Source of the DNA: Portunus trituberculatus
Taxonomy: Eukaryota > Arthropoda > Malacostraca > Decapoda > Portunidae
DNA length: 64,000 nucleotides
NCBI RefSeq assembly: GCF_017591435.1
Contig: NC_059289.1
Location: forward strand, 6,151,141-6,215,140
Reading direction: 5' to 3'
The translations under genes were made by a program, and so were the position numbers. The notes under the pieces were generated by a model that saw only the letters and a list, made by a program, of their open reading frames with translations, was not told the DNA's origin and did not search any database. Below are positions 40,641 to 56,170 of this stretch, piece after piece (position 1 is the stretch's first letter; every line of letters begins with the position of its first letter).

Positions 40641-43600
40641 ATGGCCTCCCCGCTTGGCGAAGAAAACCTGGATGATGTTCCGATTGATGACTTTAAGGGC
40701 ACCACCCTCCGCCTGGAGCCCGCCTCGGGCCAACCCTCGCGGAGTGTGAGCCCCAGCGGGGACGCCGCCCCCAGGTGAGGATCGGACACCTTGTGTTCCT
40801 TGTTGTAGTATTAAGGTTACTAGGAAGAACGATTATTCTGCCCATTTCAGTCTGGCTCGGATCAAGTAGGTAACGATGTGTTTTGTGGTGAATCAAAGCT
40901 ATGTGCAGCAGCGAACCAGTGAAATAATTGATATTTGACCCAGCCTGAACAGTAGCCTCCACTGTTCATTTTTTATAGTGGCAGTGAACCTATGTTTAAA
41001 TGTTATGCCAACGAAAGTGTACAAAGTTGTGTGAGATCTTGTAACCCAAGTTGTCATGTCCAGTCAGTGTTTGGTTTCCTTCCCCGAGAGACGATCTGCC
41101 AGGGAAGAGGAGAGAAATGAAGGATTCTTATTATAATATGAGGACTCGCCCTCATGTAGACACAAATGAAGTTTCTGACCAAGGCCACATAGATAAAAGG
41201 TTATTGCCTTGGCAAACAACTGAAAGTAAATAAAGTAGGGATGTGTTGCCATCCATCATATTCATAACCTCAAGTAAAGAAGTGAAGTTGCTCCTGTGTA
41301 GCCATGTACTTTCTTAAGAGTTCTAGCAGTAGGGTCACATGGACCTTAGCATATTGCTTGCAAGAATTCAGAAATAATAAAAATTTCTATTGACATTGTT
41401 TGCAGGTTAATGGAGGAAAGAAATCGACCCACTTTGCGCACTGCCATCAGTGATCCTACTGCAGATGTGATCACTCCTCCAACGCCTGACCAAGCAAATA
41501 ATTTTTACTGTAGTCAAGGTGGGTATACATTAAGATTTTTTTTTAACATTTGATGTTACTATTTTAGAATATTCTTTGTACAAGATTTGTCTATCATAAG
41601 ATTATTATTTTGCTTACATTTATATAATGCATGATTTTTAACAATTTGTCAAATTTTTTGAACTAAATTTCAACTTTTAACACTTTTTGACAGTATACAA
41701 GAATACTTGTGTGCATTTATCTTGTGTATCGACTCAGAATAATGTATATCTTTATATACCAGGGAAGAACTGAAAAATTTGATGGTGTTAGATCTACTAA
41801 ATATTGGGAAATTACATGCTCATTAAGCAAGAACAAACTTATTTATTTTAAGAATCAAACTTCAAGGGTATTGTTGTGATGCAAAATCCATTTGTTTTGT
41901 CTCAAGTTACTATTCATGTTGTGGACTATTAGCCAAATGTTGACAGGAATTTTTACCAAGGTTTGGAGCATAACTGTGTTTGTAAAGATGAATATGTAAG
42001 CTTTTTTTTTTTTTTTTTTTTTTATCTTGACATAATCATCTTCCAGTATAGGTTAAGTCTTATCTTAAATAAATACATGCCTAAACTGGGAATTGGCATT
42101 TGCATGCTGCAAAATTGCAGGTTACATCAGAAGTGTGTAAATGATATGTTCCTATGCGTCCAACCTCCTAAAGGCCATCCAGATGAAAAGTTGTTTATTT
42201 TTTTTAGCCATGTTAACAGGAGTAGCTCTGATGGAGAAAACAATCAAGTGCAAGGGAAATACATATTTAAGCCTCTGAAAATCCTGTCAAAAGTTTTTTG
42301 GAAGCCATGGAAGTAGTCAAGAAAGCTTGAGTGACGTAATTTGAAAGAAAAGCCAACCAACACCAGTGAAACCTTATTACTCACATACTGCCCTCTAATG
42401 GGTATATGCATGTCATCAAATATGAATTTAACACAGTTTTTTCACAGTTGACTTTTTAATATTTCAGAATTGTAAATATAATTGATCCTTAATATATTCA
42501 TGATGATGCATGTAATTCATGAATATAATTTTTTAAAGCTATTACTTTCATATTTTCCACTTCAAGACTATGTCAAAACTTTTTATAGAGAGGTATCTGT
42601 GAGCAGACAAAAATCATGGTGCAGAATACTTTTTATTTAAGAGAACTTAGAAAGGTAAACTGAACTAGACATGTGCAAAGCAAGTTTCTTGTACGTATAT
42701 CAATCTTACAGGAAATTTTGAAGATGTTTCATTTATCTAATGGCATGTTTGCTTTTTAGGATTGAGTCGGTCTTTTTATCAACAACCTCCAATTGGCCGA
42801 CCTCGGAGAGCTTCATGGCATGCAGAGACTGGTACTGAGCCTTGCATAGATGAGTTTTTCTCTGTCAGAGTTGGCACCTTAGAGCAGGCTATAGAGGAGT
42901 GCCGGCACTTGATAGTTCCAGAGAATGATGGGCCTATAAAAGGAGCATGGCTCTTAACTGAGTGAGTGTATGACATTATTGTATCAAACTGAAATTGTGA
43001 ATAGTGTATTAATATGACTTGCCGATCACTTACATTATCATGTATCTGTATAGCCATGGTATGTTGCTAACAGTGTAGCTTATCAGATTAGTTTTATGTA
43101 GTGTGTTGATAATAATTCAGTGTGAATTGTGATGCTTAATTGCACTGTAAAACATTCCATTAATTTCTTCATATATGCTTTCAGGATCAATCACTGGGAC
43201 ATAGAAAAAGAACGAGTAGTGCTTTTATGTGAAAGATCACTCTTAGTAATAAAGTATGATTTCATTGCTCTACGATCCTTAGAATTCACTCGCATCAATC
43301 TTACATCGCTGGAAAACCTTCAGATTGGGGAATTGACGTATCCCAGCCATTCCCTTGTACCGTAAGTTGATATTCTACTTCATGTGCTGTTTTAGTCTTT
43401 GATGCAACTCATTTGTGAGAGAAATGCATTATTTATGAAGTTCAAAAAAAAAAAAATTTTTAATACTCTGTTTGCTGTCAAAAGAAATAATAAATAAATT
43501 CTGCTCTAACAGGCGCATAAGTGGTATAGCTGGAGGTATGGTGACTGTCATTCGCAGCTGTTTGTTGAATAGACTTCAGAATACAATTGCCACTATCAGC

Positions 43601-44683
43601 TCCAAAGCAACAGGGTCTCCTCGCAATGTGCCAAAAGAACCCTCCACTGAAAAACAATTTTCTCTCTCAGCAGTTAGTTTTGAACCAAGGTAAGCATTCA
43701 TGTAAATCAAGTTATAGTCATATCACTAAATTTTCCTTTATATAAAATTTTTTCAAGTAAGGAGGAAAAAAAAAGGTAAATATAAAAGCTTAAATTTATT
43801 TGTATGCATTAGCTTCTTTGAATACTGATGTATTAATTCTTTTCAGAGCTCGCAACATGCAAGGTTTTCGTGTGACATGGAACAATGGCCACCAGATATC
43901 TTTTGCTCAAAAATGGAATCCTTGGAGTAGAGATATTCCCTACACCACATTTACCTCACACCCACTCTACTGGTACACAGGCAAGTGGTCTTTCTCAGAG
44001 TTTTGTTATTAAGTTTGCATGCTGTTCCATACTTTTTTTCCATCATATATAATAATAAGTTTGTTATTGTGTTTTGTGCCATGTGATTTTGATAACATGT
44101 TCGATAACATTGCAAGAAAGCTTACTCACAAGAGATAATGAGCTTTCTCAATATGTAACATTTGCAGTCCTCAATGACCACAAAGTTATTCAAATACGTA
44201 TATAAAATGCTTTTCGTTACTGTTTCTCAAATAATTCTTTCTCAGTTTTTTAGTCAGTGGCTGGAGATTTCAAACAATGGTACAGGAAACGTAACATACA
44301 AATGTTACTAATTTGTCCCAAATCACCACCAAGAACAATTAAAATATATTTTGTCAGCTAGTATTTGTTGTGCCACTTCATAGTCACATCACACACAAAG
44401 AATATAACTAATAAAAGCTCCTTATTTTATTCTCTCTTAAAAGTGTCAGATTTTCATGTTAATTTTTACAACAGGTTGTGAAAATGGTTTTTATGATGCC
44501 AAGAGCTTATCTAAGGATTTGAAGCTTGCATTAGAGCAAATGCAAGAACAGCAGCAAGGGGTAGTCACCTGTACCATCTCTCAGGGCCCCATTGTTATTG
44601 AAAACTACTTAGGCATTGCTTCTCTTCTTCATAATGCCACAGAACTTGGCTTCTTCAAACTTCGAGGTAAAGTGAGTTTTTGA
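40641..44683 (+). CDS. TPRG1L: TPRG1L-like protein (p63-regulated gene 1-like), 7 exons
   Basis: Coding exons: 40641-40774, 41406-41518, 42760-42961, 43185-43361, 43513-43689, 43847-43980 and 44475-44683, total 1146 nt (381 aa) with phases joining. The intron after exon 6 starts GCAAGT, a GC-AG intron. The start ATG in TGCCATGG context is preferred over an in-frame ATG 87 nt upstream. About 115 residues of disordered, Ser/Pro-rich head precede the hSac2-type domain: FFSVRVGTLEQAIEECRHLI, KGAWLLTEINHWDIEKERVV, LLCERSLLVIKYDFIALRS, MQGFRVTWNNG, PYTTFTSHPL and GVVTCTISQGPIVIENYLG. It ends LGFFKLRGKVSF. The vertebrate protein (about 270 aa; also called Mover) is presynaptic and vesicle-associated. 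The longer head here has no assigned role. No catalytic phosphatase motif is seen. Confidence 0.88.
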
Positions 44684-44737
44684 AATGTGTGTGTGTGCGT
44701 GTGTGTTTTCTCTAATCATTATTACTTTCTCCTGAAT

Positions 44738-44925
44738 TGCTCTGGGGGCTGGGTGGCTGTCGTAGAGTGCTCAATTTATGGCTGTGAAGGTCATGAATTC
44801 ATGCACCTATAACAGCAGTTACTCAGTGAGGGAGGTCGCTCTCTCTCGTAACCCTAGTGGGGCTACATGGTTATTGTTCTCTATGTCTTGGGAGTCTTCT
44901 TTTTGAATAAAAGAAACGGAAATGT
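44738..44925 (+). repeat. Old tRNA-derived SINE-like sequence
   Basis: Begins GGGGGCTGGGTGGCTGTCGT with a tRNA-like arrangement, a degenerate B box (GGTCATGAATTC) about 50 bp on, and ends in AATAAAAGAAA. It lies just downstream of the TPRG1L stop, likely in the 3' UTR. Confidence 0.35.
44906..44911 (+). terminator. Candidate TPRG1L poly-A signal
   Basis: AATAAA hexamer about 220 bp after the stop codon. It is the first canonical hexamer there and may have been contributed by the SINE-like sequence. Confidence 0.35.
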
Positions 44926-45689
44926 GGATGATGTAGAGAATATTCAGGCATACATTTCAGAAGGTGTAAATTGTTGATGTGCATATCTTTATACAGTCTT
45001 TATTTATGCTAGAGTGAATATTTATACAGATTTCCTTTTGCATATAATGTCACTAGCCTAGTCTGTTCTTGTTCCTTAAAGTATTACAGTGTTTATTTTC
45101 TTGTTTAATATATTGCAGGTATTTATTGATGCTTTATTGTGATATTATTTTGAAGAAAATGGTTATTTGAACCAGTTATAGGAAATTGTGTTAAAAAATA
45201 TTGTCAGTGTACTGTGCCATACTTGTTAATATTATTTATGAGTGCAGCCCTTTAGTCATGTATACTTAATATAGATGTTACAAGACAAATTTTGAGTATA
45301 TATAGTGAATTGCCTAAGGTTTGAGTGCTTTACTTTTTATCAAGTTGCTCGTTTGCGACAACGTCGTCATAACTCAAAAAAAGCAATTTTTCAGGAGAGC
45401 CATTTTAAAGAATTAAAACACTCTCAATATTGTGAATAGTCCCAAAAGACCGTAGTTGGAACATTTTTTAAAACATCAAATAGTCCTCTAAAGTTTATAG
45501 AAATTGAAATAATTATATCTTTGCTAAATCAAACATTATTTAAACTTTTTTAATGTTTTTTTTTAAATATGACGTTTACATAAAAAATTAGTAAACCTCT
45601 CATATATTATTTTGTTTTGTGCCATTATTGAAAGGAAAATAATGACCAATATGTTACTTAATTATGTATTGTTCATTGCTTGTGACTGT

Positions 45690-46110
45690 GACAAGATTGA
45701 TGATAATACATTAATTTCCTATTATGAAAATAATAGATACGTCCTAATAAATGAAAGATAGACTGTAAAAAAATATTATTAAAAACATCTTTATGAAAAT
45801 AATATATTCTTCCTAATAAATGAAAGATATAGACTGTAACACACACAAAAAAATATTAAAAAAAAACGTCCTTATGAAAATAATAGATTGTTCCTAATAA
45901 ATGAAAGATAGACTGTAACACAAAAAAATATTATAAAAAACATCCTTATGAACATAATAGATTCTTCCTAATTATCATTTCTTTCAAATATATAAAAAAA
46001 AAAAAACATCCTTATGAACATAATAGATTCTTCCTAATTATCATTTCTTTCAAATATACCTAAAGAATTAGACCACCCAAAAATTTTCAAATAAATGAAA
46101 GATGGACTGT
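45690..46110. repeat. Tandem ~75-80-bp AT-rich repeats
   Basis: Four to six degenerate units containing CTTATGAAAATAATAGATT and TTCCTAATAAATGAAAGAT followed by AGACTGTAACA and poly-A. The last units vary (ATTATCATTTCTTTCAAATA). They lie inside the TIR element, distal to the gene's 3' end. Confidence 0.75.
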
Positions 46111-46268
46111 ATGATACAAAAAAAAAAAAAAAAAAAACATAAATAAACATCCATTTATCATTCCTTTCAAATAATATGTACCTAAGGAATTAGCATACAA
46201 CAAAACTTAATATCGTAATTGGCGTACTAAATTTGTATTTTAAGTAATTTCATTAAGATTGATTTCAT

Positions 46269-47157
46269 TTACAGTTCTTCATAAAATTTATGATGGCATT
46301 GTGGAATCAGATTTTTATTACAAAGGTCCATCAAGTCTTTTTTCTTGTTAGCAGGCAATGTAAGTTTGCTGGAGTAACATGGCAATAAGTCATTAATAGA
46401 GGTGGCTTTATTTGAGTTTTTCAAAATTTTAAGTTCCTTATAGTCTGAACCATAGGAATGTTTACAAAAAACTGACAATGGTGACTGTTTTTCAAATTTC
46501 ATTACTTTAACATCAGAGAGTTGAAGAGTCTTGCAATTGATAGGTCCCATTTCAGTAGCTAGAAACTTGATGTTCAAGAAATCTTTGTAACAAAGTTCTT
46601 TTACTACGAAAGGCTGTCCTTTCTTTCTAGCTGTTTGAATTGCCGTTATGTAAGTTTCTGGCACATAAATGGGTCCACTTTTCAAAATTCTCTTTACTTC
46701 TCTTTCAATTAGGAAATGGGCAGAGTCACCCTAGTTTTGGGTATGCCCTTTGATTAGAAACTTGTGTGTTATTGAAGTTATATTTGGTAAGTTGTTTACT
46801 GCATAAAGGTAAAGTGCCATCCTGAACTTATTTTTCTGTTGGCCAGAACAGTTATCTGAAAATTTTACTTTATTTTGCATTTCTGAAAAATTGCATATTT
46901 AAACGTCAAATCCCTACTCCTCCGAAAGTTTTGATTGTCGAAATAGTTTTCATCAAAATCGGCCCATTAATAATAATAAAAAAAAAATAAATAAATAAAA
47001 AAAAAATTAGGCATACCTCCCACCTTAAAGCAAATTATATAGAAATAGAATCAAGGTTATGATAGTATTTACCTGTACTATTTTCCTCAGGGTTTTCTTC
47101 ACTGTTTTACTTAGCCTTTAATGCTAATTCTAGCATCATTTTTCCTCTACATGACAT
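46269..47157 (-). pseudogene. Decayed DUF7869-like transposon protein
   Basis: A first exon candidate at 47157 encodes MSCRGKMMLELALKAK, then a stop, and reaches a GTAAAT donor near 47072. The main frame (about 46875-46269) reads FSDNCSGQQKNKFRMALYLY, AVNNLPNITSITHKFLIKGH, TQN-stop-GDSAHFLIEREVK and then PIYVPETYITAIQTARKKGQPFVVKELCY. The pattern D-N-C-x-G-Q-x-K-N followed by HKFL-x-x-GHTQN-x-GDS-x-H-x-x-IE is that of the DUF7869 domain in many uncharacterised arthropod and cnidarian proteins. The spaced acidic residues (DN, GDS, IE) suggest a DDE/D-like nuclease, which is inference. One clear in-frame stop and a large internal deletion show it is dead. Confidence 0.6.
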
Positions 47158-48186
47158 GGTACCTATTTAATCTGAAAAAATATGACATTTATGAATACCA
47201 TGTTTTGTTGCAACAATGTCACCAATACACAACCTTTTTTGAGTTTTTCGCTCATAATTTAAGTTAAACAAAAAATGTGCTTCTCTAATATGAGGTAATG
47301 TTTGTAACAATACTGTCATAACTCAAATACAACACCTATTATTCACAAGTTTTTTTTTCCAATAATGACACATTTTGAATTAGGATGTAAAACATTGAAC
47401 TGTTTGTTTTTACCAATAATGACACATTTTGAATTGTGATGTAAAACATAGAGCTGTATGTTCGCAGACAAAACATATTACATGAAAATAACACTTTATT
47501 GCATGAAATATAACTCATAAGTTCAGTACTTACATTTTGCAACAACATAGTTCTAAATAAAAATATGACACTCTAAATGAGAGCGTGAGTGTAGTTACCC
47601 CAACGATGGTCACAGAACAACTGACATGTGACGTTCTTCACGCAAACAAGTTGGTACATATCATGTTATATCGTTAGGACATTTAGCGCCTCTAGTGGTC
47701 AATTTTTTAACTACAATTATGACACTTTTGCCAAAAAAATCTGCATTTCAAGATGAATATGTCTATATGGATAACTCGAAAATCCATTTTTTTTTAGTTA
47801 TGACGTTGTTGTCGCAAACGAGCGAAGTGTGCTTTTATTTCAATTGAAGGCTTGAAACACAGTAGCTGTGGCATGTATGAACAGAGTAATTTCTAGGACA
47901 AATTTATATTTTTTTATATAAAATGTTTAAGATAAACATTCATAATCTATCACATTTTTGTCTGCATATTTTACACCCTGTTCCTTTAGGAACCCTGTGC
48001 TGATGAGTGGTCATGGCAGGGAAGAGTCCCTAGTTATTTGTTTTCTTTTAGGCATAAAGTCCTTGTAATCAGCTGTTCTTTTTCCATCTTGATTTTTATT
48101 TATTTACTTTTTTCCACATGTTTCATTCTTCTTTTTCTTTTTTACGTTGTCAGTCTTCTTTGCTAATTATTTTTTGTTTTCTTGTA

Positions 48187-49470
<1,284 letters not shown>

Positions 49471-49606
49471 AAATACCTATACTTTTGAACAAACTCATCT
49501 TTTATGTGGTTCTTTTCTTGTATCTAAACATTTTCATAAAATTTTCCATGTTTATCATCTATTCAGTCACATGAATCTCAGCATTTTATGTATTCCTCCT
49601 TCATAA

Positions 49607-49610
<4 letters not shown>

Positions 49611-49649
<39 letters not shown>
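49611..49649. repeat. Poly-T tract
   Basis: Homopolymer run of about 39 T. Confidence 0.95.
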
Positions 49650-49652
<3 letters not shown>

Positions 49653-49709
49653 GTATACATATTGCAGAGTATTCTGAACTTTCATAGAACACACACACAC
49701 ACACATACA

Positions 49710-49981
49710 CACACACCGCATAGTGTAGTGGTTAGCACGCTCGACTCACAATCGAGAGGGCCGGGTTCGAATCACGGTAAGCGGCGAGGCAAATGTGTGG
49801 CCCCTGTTCACCTAGCAGTAAATAGGTACGGGATGTAACTCGAGGAGTTGTAGTCTTGCTTTCCCGGTGTGTGGAGTGTGTTATGTGGTCTCAGTCCTAC
49901 CCGAAGATCAGTCTATGAGCTCTGAGCTCGCTCTGTAATGGGGAAGACTGGCTGGGTGACCAGCAGGCAACCGAGGTGAAT

Positions 49982-50078
<97 letters not shown>

Positions 50079-50088
50079 ACCCACCCAC
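49710..50088 (+). repeat. Val-tRNA-derived SINE with long (CA)n tail
   Basis: The head has A box TAGTGTAGTGGTTAGCACG, an anticodon arm CTCGA-CTCACAA-TCGAG (CAC) and B box GGTTCGAATC. The body is as in the 20634 copy. It is embedded in (CA)n on both sides, and the tail runs about 106 bp (49983-50088). Confidence 0.85.
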
Positions 50089-53628
<3,540 letters not shown>

Positions 53629-53651
53629 ACACACACACACACACACACACG

Positions 53652-53962
53652 GCCCGGTAGCTCAGTGGTTAGAGCGCTGGCTTCACAAGCCAGATGACCG
53701 GGGTTCGATTCCCCGGCCGGGTGGAGATATTTGGGTGTGTCTCCTTTCACGTGTAGCCCCTGTTCACCTAGCAGTGAGTAGGTACGGGATGTAAATCGAG
53801 GAGTTGTGACCTTGTTGTCCCGGTGTGTGGTGTGTGCCTGGTCTCAGACCTATCCCAAGATCGGAAATAATGAGCTCTGAGCTCACTCCGTAGGGTAACG
53901 TCTGGCTGTCTCGTCAGAGACTGCAGCAGATCAAACAGTGAACAGTGAACACACACACATGC

Positions 53963-54006
<44 letters not shown>
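53652..54006 (+). repeat. SINE with second type of Val-tRNA-like head
   Basis: The head GGTAGCTCAGTGGTTAGAGC, anticodon arm CTGGC-TTCACAA-GCCAG (CAC), and T arm CGGGG-TTCGATT-CCCCG form a near-complete cloverleaf. The acceptor stem is out of register by one base, so it is not a functional tRNA. The body shares CACCTAGCAGTGAGTAGGTA and ATGAGCTCTGAGCTCACTCC blocks with the other SINEs. The (CA)n tail is interrupted and ends in poly-A. Confidence 0.8.
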
Positions 54007-54011
<5 letters not shown>

Positions 54012-54018
54012 AAAAAAA

Positions 54019-54312
54019 AACACATGGAATGGATCAAGTGGATAATGAAAAACTAATCCTGAGAGAAGAACATGACACTAGAAGCACAAGATCGCATAGT
54101 AAGAAACTGAGGAAGGGAAGATGTCTGAGAGATGTTAAAGAATATATTTTCCCGCAAAGATGTGTTGAGACTTGGAACAGTTTGAATGAGGAAGTGGTGT
54201 CAGCAATGAGTGTGCATAGTTTTAAAGAAAAATTGGATAAGTGTAGATATGGAGACGGGGACACACGAGCGTAAAGCCCAGGCCTTGTAAAACTACAACT
54301 AGGTAAATACAC
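54019..54312 (+). mobile_element. Short 5'-truncated LINE copy C
   Basis: Only the C-terminal ~85 codons remain: HDTRSTRSHSKKLRKGRC, FPQRCVETWNSLNEEVVSAM and SFKEKLDKCRYGDGD, then the ACTAGGTAAATACACA tail. It matches the ends of copies A and B. Confidence 0.8.
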
Positions 54313-54329
54313 ATACACACACACACACA

Positions 54330-54582
54330 AGCCAGAGGACCGGGGTTCGATTCCCTGGCCGGGTGGAGATATTTGGGTGTCTCCCCTTTCACGTGTAGCC
54401 CCTGTTCACCTAGCAGTGAGTAGGTATGGGATGTAAATCGAGAAGTTGTGACCTTGTTGTCCTGGTGTGTGGTGTGTGCCTGGTCTCAGGCCTATCCGAA
54501 GATCAGAAATAATGAGCTCTGAGCTCATTCCGTAGGGTAATGTCTGGCTGTCTCATCAGAAACTGCAGCAGATCAAACAGTG

Positions 54583-54648
<66 letters not shown>
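54330..54648 (+). repeat. Truncated SINE with (CA)n tail
   Basis: Starts within the anticodon arm (AAGCCAGAGGACCGGGGTTC) of the same type as the 53652 copy. It keeps the body and ends in a (CA)n tail from about 54583. Confidence 0.8.
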
Positions 54649-54649
<1 letters not shown>

Positions 54650-55239
54650 GGAATTAACTTGTTGCTTATATCCTCATTCTGAATTTCAAGATCACAACTC
54701 AGAGCCATTTATTTGTTTTTCTTGACAAGGTGAACAAGCTTTAGTGTGAAAGTAGACTTTTCCAAATATTTACCTGGCCAGGGGATTGAACCCTGGATCA
54801 TAGTGGATTCCATGTTACAAATTTTTTCCTCAGCAGCCTCTAATGTGCTCTTTTGGACACCTCTTTCTCAGCCATTTCTTATTGTGTTTATTGTTTACTA
54901 ATGCTCTTTATTTGTATATTAGTATGATAATTTTCTCCATCTTTTTGAAGTTTTGCATGCATTTCTTTTTCCATAATTATCACATTTTACTGGAAGTGGC
55001 ATGTAGGATTTAAAAACTATTGTTCTTGATGTTGAAGGAAGCCACAAGTAATAAAGATTTTGAATCCACATATTTTTTATATGTGTACCACATAGTCTCA
55101 CTATACAGAGTGATAGACAAATGTGTGAGACACAATACCAAGTATTTATGAAGAATATTAGTGAAACTGAAGATTCGTGCTTGGTTATATATGACAAGCA
55201 GTACAAAAATACTAGTTTTATTCAAAGAAGAGTGAGAAA
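54649..55239. other. AT-rich DNA without a supported gene
   Basis: No exon, RNA gene or repeat recognised. Confidence 0.5.
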
Positions 55240-56170
55240 AAGAAAAGAGTTAGCTTAAATTGGTTCTAGTCACTTTCCATATTCAAAGTAGTCTCCATTC
55301 AGAGATTGTACAGTGAGACTGTTACTTCTCCCACAGTAAGAATTGTGTTTGGAATGAGATGTTCTATCCAAAGCATTTCTATCTAAATGCTTTTGATGAT
55401 TTTACCTCAATATGAAGATGGTAGAATATGAATAATCTTTATGAAGTAGAATTTATAATGTCCTGAAATTGAGAACATTTGTTAAATAATGAATATGAAC
55501 ACATTTGATCATGTGGAAAAATAAAGTGAGAGATGGATTTGACTGTGCAAAAAGTTTTGAAATGGAATATGACGAACTGTGAGGAAAGGATCTAAAGAAA
55601 GAGAAATGCACTTGAAATTTGGTTTGGTGAATTTCTGCCAATCAATAAAGACTAAACAAAATTGATTCTGAAGTCTACCAATTAGATTTGTTTGTTTTCT
55701 TCTCAGCCTCCTTAAGATCTCCCACAGTTCCCCGATTGTACTGGATAATGTGTGCTCCTGAGTATATTTATGGCATATAAAATTAAAGAAAGCAATTAAG
55801 ACCTTTGCACAAAGAATACATTGGCAAAATGAGCGATTGCACCACCACACTACAATATCTGCTGTTCCATGTCACAATGGTTTGAGTTTGTATTGATGTC
55901 TGGTAGTACTCTAAGCAGATGATTAAAAATCTTAGGTTTGGACTCTGTATGAAATAGCTCCTTCATTATTCAGCAAAGGAGGCTCAGCGATGATAACAAA
56001 ATGTAAAAGAGACCAAAACAGAAAGGTTTTCTTTGAACCAACACATCATTGATATCAATTTGACATAACTGTTGTTGTTTTGGCCATCAAGAGTACTTCA
56101 TACTCTTGTCTGAGTTGAGGGTGGAGAACCTGGATAGGAAAATTTGCATATTATAATGTATACATTTGAT
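55240..56170 (-). pseudogene. Decayed mariner-like transposase relic
   Basis: On the minus strand, fragments resemble the end of a mariner-type transposase. MEQQIL-stop-CGGAIAHFANVFF (about 55880-55810) recalls the QQDGA-x-x-H motif around the second catalytic Asp, and NGDYFEYGK (about 55310-55280) recalls the common C-terminal GDYFE. Many stops and frameshifts separate them. The ends of the element were not found. Confidence 0.35.

Larger units (their letters stand above)
45346..47824 (-). mobile_element. TIR DNA transposon carrying a DUF7869-like gene
   Basis: The 30-bp inverted ends TGCTCGTTTGCGACAAC (left) and CGCTCGTTTGCGACAAC (right, reversed) each extend into CGTCATAACT, with about 27 of 30 positions matching. 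AAGT stands directly outside on both sides (45342-45345 and 47825-47828), a candidate 4-bp target duplication. A TIR-like motif recurs inside near 47298-47328. The interior holds a decayed minus-strand gene and, to its left, a tandem ~80-bp repeat. The element is 2479 bp. I do not know a named superfamily for it. Confidence 0.7.

Noticed and set aside
53652..53725. Functional tRNA-Val(CAC) gene
   Set aside because: Anticodon and T arms are good, but the acceptor strands are out of register by one base and the sequence continues into a SINE body with a (CA)n tail.
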